Below, piece after piece: positions 60,149-64,000 of a stretch of 64,000 nucleotides of DNA. The position numbers and the translations under genes were made by a program. The stretch covers positions 1-64,000 of the forward strand of contig JAEYPQ010000073.1 in NCBI GenBank assembly GCA_023410645.1. The letters run 5' to 3'. Source of the stretch: Bacillota bacterium. GTDB lineage: Bacteria > Bacillota > Clostridia > TANB77 > CAG-465. Position 1 is the stretch's first letter. Each line of letters opens with the position of its first letter. Under the pieces are notes generated by a model, which was not told the DNA's origin, ran no database searches, and saw nothing but the letters and a program-made list of their open reading frames with translations.

Positions 60149-60185
60149 TCCACATAATCCACAATACCTACTACTACTACTACTA
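60149..60185. promoter_or_regulatory. oriC: DnaA-trio unwinding element
   Basis: Two partial DnaA boxes (TTCCACATAATCCACA, 60148-60163) followed by six perfect CTA units at 60168-60185. Read on the complementary strand 3' to 5' these are GAT trios, the DnaA-trio motif that guides DnaA onto single strands. AT-rich DNA follows. Six identical trios in a row is unusually regular. Confidence 0.7.
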
Positions 60186-60259
60186 AATTAATATAACTAA
60201 TATATAATATGTTAATAACGTGGATAACTGAAATAAAAAAATTAAATGGAGGAGAAATA

Positions 60260-61375
60260 ATGAAAATAAATTGTGAATTAAAAGAACTAATAAATGGACT
60301 AAATACTGTATCAAAAACATCAAGTAACAAAACTACAATGCCAATATTAGAAGGTGTTTTAATTGAAGCAAATAATAATAAATTAAAATTAACAACAAAT
60401 GACTTAGAAATAGCTTGTGAATATACATTTGATTGTAGTATATCAGAAGAAGGAAAAACTGTTGTAGACATTAAGATGTTAAATGAAATTGTAAGAAAAA
60501 TTGATGATGAAATTGTAGATATATCAGTAGATGATAATTTATTTATATTAAAATCAGTTAACGGAATATTTAAACTTACAGTTATGAATGCAAACGAATA
60601 TCCAAAGTTACCTGTGTTTAATGTGGAAAATTCAATTGAATTAAATCAAAAAGTATTTAAAGATATGGTTAGGAAAACTATTTTTTCAGTAAGTAATGAC
60701 GAAAATAGACCAATATATAATGGAGCATTAGTAAAAGTAGAAGATAATATTTTAACTATTGTTGCAGTTGATGGCTTTAGATTATCTTTAAAGAAATATT
60801 TAAGTGATAAAACTATAAATAACTTTAAAGCTATAATACCTGGTAAAGTTTTAGCTGAGTTATTAAAGATATTATCTGATAATGAAGAAGAAAAAATTAA
60901 AATTGGGGTTAATAGAAATCAAGCTTTGTTTGAGATGGGAAAAAGTATAATAGTAAGTAGAATAATTGAAGGAGATTTCTTAAATTATAATAGTATAATA
61001 CCTGAAAATAGTGAAACGAAAATAAGAGTAAAAACAAAGAGCATTTTAGATTCTTTTGAAAGGGTAGCATTATTTGCAAAAGAAAATAAAGAAAAAGATA
61101 GAAAATCACCAGTTAAAATGAAAATTGGAATTGATGGTATTGTACTTAGTTGTGTTAGTGATACGGGTGATGCCAAAGAAATGGTAACAGCAGTAGTTGA
61201 AGGAAAAGATGTAGAAATAGGATTTAATCCTAGATATGTAATAGAAGCTTTAAAAGTTATAGATGAATCAGAAATTTTTATTGAATTTACAACAAGTATT
61301 TCACCAGTGTTAATAAAATCAACTGCTTCAAATGATTTTATATATGTTGTTTTACCAATAAAATTAAATAGTTAA
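60260..61375 (+). CDS. dnaN: DNA polymerase III sliding clamp (beta subunit)
   Basis: 371 residues from the ATG at 60260 (ATGGAGGAGAAATA upstream); the frame extends to 60209 without a better start. Beta-clamp pattern: NGLNTVSKTSSNKTTMPILEGVLIEA, RPIYNGALVKVEDN, VDGFRLSLKK and the end IEFTTSISPVLIKS...VVLPIKLN. Ring-shaped processivity factor. Downstream of dnaA and the origin. Confidence 0.97.
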   Translation: MKINCELKELINGLNTVSKTSSNKTTMPILEGVLIEANNNKLKLTTNDLEIACEYTFDCSISEEGKTVVDIKMLNEIVRKIDDEIVDISVDDNLFILKSVNGIFKLTVMNANEYPKLPVFNVENSIELNQKVFKDMVRKTIFSVSNDENRPIYNGALVKVEDNILTIVAVDGFRLSLKKYLSDKTINNFKAIIPGKVLAELLKILSDNEEEKIKIGVNRNQALFEMGKSIIVSRIIEGDFLNYNSIIPENSETKIRVKTKSILDSFERVALFAKENKEKDRKSPVKMKIGIDGIVLSCVSDTGDAKEMVTAVVEGKDVEIGFNPRYVIEALKVIDESEIFIEFTTSISPVLIKSTASNDFIYVVLPIKLNS

Positions 61376-61379
61376 AAAG

Positions 61380-61407
61380 AAAAAAAGGAGTATTAACTCC
61401 TCTTTTT
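61380..61407 (+). terminator. Terminator of dnaN
   Basis: Stem AGGAGT/ACTCCT with A and T tracts, just past the dnaN stop. Confidence 0.7.
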
Positions 61408-61441
61408 CCGATAATTAATCCATTTTGAAATCTCATGTAAA

Positions 61442-61576
61442 TTAATCAATTGAATGAAAAATAATGAAAGCTATAAATCCCAAAACTAATATACCTAAGA
61501 TTGCTAATATTATTGTTTCATATTTACCAATTAAGCATACAATCCAAATTAAAAAAATCCAAATGAAGATTTCCAA
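61442..61576 (-). CDS. Small membrane protein in the dnaN-recF gap, 44 aa
   Basis: TTG start after AGGAAGGTGATAAT. Two hydrophobic stretches (IFIWIFLIWIVCLIG and TIILAILGILVLGFIAFIIF). No family recognised. It runs against the surrounding genes and occupies the place where many Firmicutes carry yaaA, which is absent here. The ribosome site supports it, but expression is unproven. Confidence 0.5.
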   Translation of the reverse strand: MEIFIWIFLIWIVCLIGKYETIILAILGILVLGFIAFIIFHSID

Positions 61577-61653
61577 ATTATCACCTTCCTAAATGTTATT
61601 TTTTTTTATATTATAACATATCTATTACTTTATGTAAAGAAAAAGAGGTTAAG

Positions 61654-62727
61654 ATGCAAATAAAAAATATAAATCTAAATTATTTTAGAAATTATAAAGA
61701 TCAAAAAATAGAATTAATAAAAGGAATAAATCTTTTCGTTGGAAATAATGCAGAAGGAAAGACTAATATAATAGAATCTGTATATATGTGTGCTTTAGGA
61801 AAATCATACAGAGCAACAAAAGATATAGAAGCAATTAATTTTTATTCTAATTATTGCAAGGTTAATATAGAGTACCTAAAAAATAATATTAATAATACTA
61901 TTGAATTATATATTGATAATACTGGTAAAAAAATTATAAAAAAAAATGATATAAAAACAATTAAATTAATTGATCATATAGGTGAAGTGCCAATTGTAAT
62001 ATTTTCACCTGATAGTTTGGATATTGTTAAAGGTGCACCAGGAAAAAGAAGAAAATTTATAGATATGATATGTTCGCAACTATCTAAAAGTTATTTGATT
62101 AGTTTACAAGAGTATAATAAATTATTAAAAATAAAAAATTCTTTGTTAAAACAAGATGAATTTGATTTTGAATATATGAATATAGTAAATGAAAAAATGA
62201 GTGAATATATTGAAAAAATAGTAATATATAGGGAAGAAGTAATAAAAAAATTAAATCTGAAAGCAAAAATTATAGAAAAAAATATTACAAATTCAAAAGA
62301 AGATATTCAGATTAATTACATTACTGATTTTAATGGCTTAAATAAATTACAAATAAATGACATATTAAATAAATATTTAAAAATTGAAAGAATTAAAAAA
62401 AGTACTTTAAAAGGAATTCAACGAGATGATATAGAAATATTAGTAAATAATATGGAAGTTAGTAAATTTGGCTCACAAGGTCAAAATAGAACAGCATTAC
62501 TTACATTAAAACTTTCAGATTTTGAAGTGTTAATGGAAGAAAAAGAAGAAGAACCAATATTATTACTTGATGATATAATGTCTGAATTAGATTCAAGTAG
62601 AATTAGTTTCTTATTAAAATATATTGAAAAATATCAAAGCATAATAACAACAACAGACTCAAGTTTTATAAAAAATATAGAAAATATAAAAATTTCGAAA
62701 GTTTTTAAGGGAACACTTGAAAATTAG
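61654..62727 (+). CDS. recF: DNA replication/repair protein RecF
   Basis: 357 residues. SMC-like ATPase: Walker A VGNNAEGKTNIIESV, the region FSPDSLDIVKGAPGKRRKFID, signature KFGSQGQNRTALLTLKL and Walker B EEPILLLDDIMSELDSSR. Loads RecA at gaps. Followed 52 bp later by gyrB. Confidence 0.95.
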   Translation: MQIKNINLNYFRNYKDQKIELIKGINLFVGNNAEGKTNIIESVYMCALGKSYRATKDIEAINFYSNYCKVNIEYLKNNINNTIELYIDNTGKKIIKKNDIKTIKLIDHIGEVPIVIFSPDSLDIVKGAPGKRRKFIDMICSQLSKSYLISLQEYNKLLKIKNSLLKQDEFDFEYMNIVNEKMSEYIEKIVIYREEVIKKLNLKAKIIEKNITNSKEDIQINYITDFNGLNKLQINDILNKYLKIERIKKSTLKGIQRDDIEILVNNMEVSKFGSQGQNRTALLTLKLSDFEVLMEEKEEEPILLLDDIMSELDSSRISFLLKYIEKYQSIITTTDSSFIKNIENIKISKVFKGTLEN

Positions 62728-62779
62728 TTATGAGATGTGATATAAGTATAAAGTACATTAAGAAAAGAGGTAGTAATAA

Positions 62780-64000
62780 ATGGCAAATTATGATGAGAAT
62801 CAAATACAAGTCTTAGAGGGATTAGAAGCAGTACGTAAGAGACCTGGAATGTATATAGGTAGTGTATCTGAAAGAGGATTACATCATTTAGTATATGAAA
62901 TAGTTGATAATAGTGTTGATGAAGCTTTAGCTGGATTTTGTACTGAAATAAACGTAGAAATATTACCAGACAATATAATAACTGTCCAAGATAATGGAAG
63001 AGGTGTTCCAATAGGAATTCATCCTAAAATGGGAATACCAGCAGTTGAAGTTGTTTATACAATATTACATGCTGGTGGAAAATTTGGAGGCGGAGGATAT
63101 AAGGTATCTGGTGGTCTTCATGGTGTTGGTGCATCTGTTGTTAATGCATTATCAAAAAGTTTAACAGTTGAAGTGTGTGATGGAGATGGACTTTATTCTA
63201 TTTCTTTTGAAAGAGGTAAAGTTAATGAAAAATTACACAAAATAGCTGAACAAAAAAAATCAGGAACAAAAGTTATTTTTAGAGCTGATGAAACTATTTT
63301 TGAAACAACTGAGTATAATGTTGATACTTTAACACAAAGATTTAGAGAGATGGCTTTTTTAAATAAAGGTTTAAAAATTACTCTTTGGGATAAGCGTACA
63401 GAAGGAACAGAACAAAAAGTATTTCATTATGAAGGTGGCTTAAAATCTTTTATTGAATACTTAGATAAAAATAGAGAACCAATAAATTCAGAAGTTATAT
63501 ATTTCGAAACAGAACAAAATGATGTTCAAGTAGAAATTGCATTTCAATATACAACTTCATATTCTGAAAATATACTATCATTTGTAAATAATATACATAC
63601 AGGTGAGGGTGGAACTCACGTTGATGGATTTAAAAGAGGTCTTACAAAAGCTTTTAATGATTATGCCAGAAAATTTAATATATTAAAAGAAAAAGATGAT
63701 AACCTTCAAGGTGAAGATATAAGAGAAGGTATAACAGCAATAGTAAGTGTAAGAGTATTAGAACCACAATTTGAAGGACAAACTAAAACAAAGCTTGGAA
63801 ATAGTGAAGTAACTGGAATTGTAAATAATATAGTATTAAATAAATTAGGTACATTTTTAGAGGAAAATCCTTCTATTTCAAAGTCAATACTTGAAAAAAC
63901 TTTGAGTGCTGCAAGAGCAAGGGAAGCTGCAAGAAAAGCAAGAGAATTAGTAAGAAGAAAAAGCGCACTTGAATCTACAACTTTACCAGGTAAACTTGCT
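62780..64000 (+). CDS. gyrB: DNA gyrase subunit B (partial, cut by the window end)
   Basis: The first 407 codons are visible and no stop is reached. GHKL ATPase features: EGLEAVRKRPGMYIGS, EIVDNSVDEALAG, DNGRGVPIGIH and GGLHGVGASVVNALS; transducer domain with QTKTKLGNSEV and ARKARELVRRKSALE. Ribosome site AAAAGAGGTAGTAATAA. Complete in the genome presumably; only the window truncates it. Confidence 0.97.
   Translation, partial: MANYDENQIQVLEGLEAVRKRPGMYIGSVSERGLHHLVYEIVDNSVDEALAGFCTEINVEILPDNIITVQDNGRGVPIGIHPKMGIPAVEVVYTILHAGGKFGGGGYKVSGGLHGVGASVVNALSKSLTVEVCDGDGLYSISFERGKVNEKLHKIAEQKKSGTKVIFRADETIFETTEYNVDTLTQRFREMAFLNKGLKITLWDKRTEGTEQKVFHYEGGLKSFIEYLDKNREPINSEVIYFETEQNDVQVEIAFQYTTSYSENILSFVNNIHTGEGGTHVDGFKRGLTKAFNDYARKFNILKEKDDNLQGEDIREGITAIVSVRVLEPQFEGQTKTKLGNSEVTGIVNNIVLNKLGTFLEENPSISKSILEKTLSAARAREAARKARELVRRKSALESTTLPGKLA

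Overview
ORGANISM. A very AT-rich (roughly 25% GC by eye), spore-forming member of the Clostridia. Sporulation genes are spmA, spmB, cwlD, a SleB-type hydrolase, two Spo0E-like proteins and jag. The origin-proximal order rpmH-rnpA-yidD-yidC-jag-mnmE-mnmG-rsmG-parA-parB, and dnaA-dnaN-recF-gyrB on the other side, places the replication origin at about 58.0-60.2 kb. Nearly everything left of the origin lies on the minus strand and everything right of it on the plus strand, i.e. co-directional with replication. I cannot name the species. LAYOUT. 0-7 kb: small proteins, spmB/spmA, an HD protein, dapL (diaminopimelate synthesis) and a 373-residue protein with a sigma-region-2-like tail. 7.2-11.2 kb: a compact three-gene vanG-vanXY-vanT operon (D-Ala-D-Ser ligase, D,D-peptidase, membrane serine racemase) with no VanR/VanS next to it. 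12.1-12.5 kb: two divergent tRNA-Arg genes. 12.5-26.6 kb: a phage-derived island. Reading leftward from a repressor/ImmA-type switch (25.4-26.6 kb), it holds small regulators, a holin and a complete non-contractile tail module (tail terminator, tube, two chaperones, tape measure, distal tail proteins, receptor-binding fibre with collar domain, M23 lysin). It has no terminase, portal, protease, capsid or integrase, so it looks like an F-type tailocin (headless tail bacteriocin) or a prophage stripped to its tail. At the left edge sit an XRE-HTH/Spo0E fusion, a predicted small RNA and a 49-residue ORF. 26.6-31.5 kb: regulators, tadA, cwlD, two secreted or membrane proteins sharing a 25-bp upstream element that looks like tandem Spo0A boxes, a zinc protease and a YlbF protein. 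31.5-39.2 kb: a single minus-strand operon combining a VirB4-type ATPase, a CpaE/TadZ-like P-loop protein, a CpaF/TadA ATPase, a TadB-like membrane protein, an unknown protein and a CapA-family protein. This is a hybrid secretion apparatus with no visible pilin or relaxase. 39.4-49 kb: low-complexity, probably sporulation-related genes, a Spo0E-like phosphatase, YmfF/YmfH peptidase homologues, a GatB/YqeY protein, a TagO-type transferase, rpiB, a low-molecular-weight phosphatase, a ZIP transporter and a SleB-like hydrolase. 49-64 kb: two tRNA-Ser genes and the origin region. CONNECTIONS. A motif matching the Spo0A box (TGTCGAA) recurs in intergenic DNA in front of several unknown or sporulation-linked genes and in the origin beside DnaA boxes, suggesting a local Spo0A regulon. 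The dnaA-dnaN spacer carries perfect DnaA boxes and a six-unit CTA repeat that fits a DnaA-trio unwinding element. A good candidate parS core lies inside mnmG, near parAB. The two best candidates for an undescribed system are the hybrid VirB4/Tad/CapA operon and the headless tail island with its HTH-Spo0E fusion.
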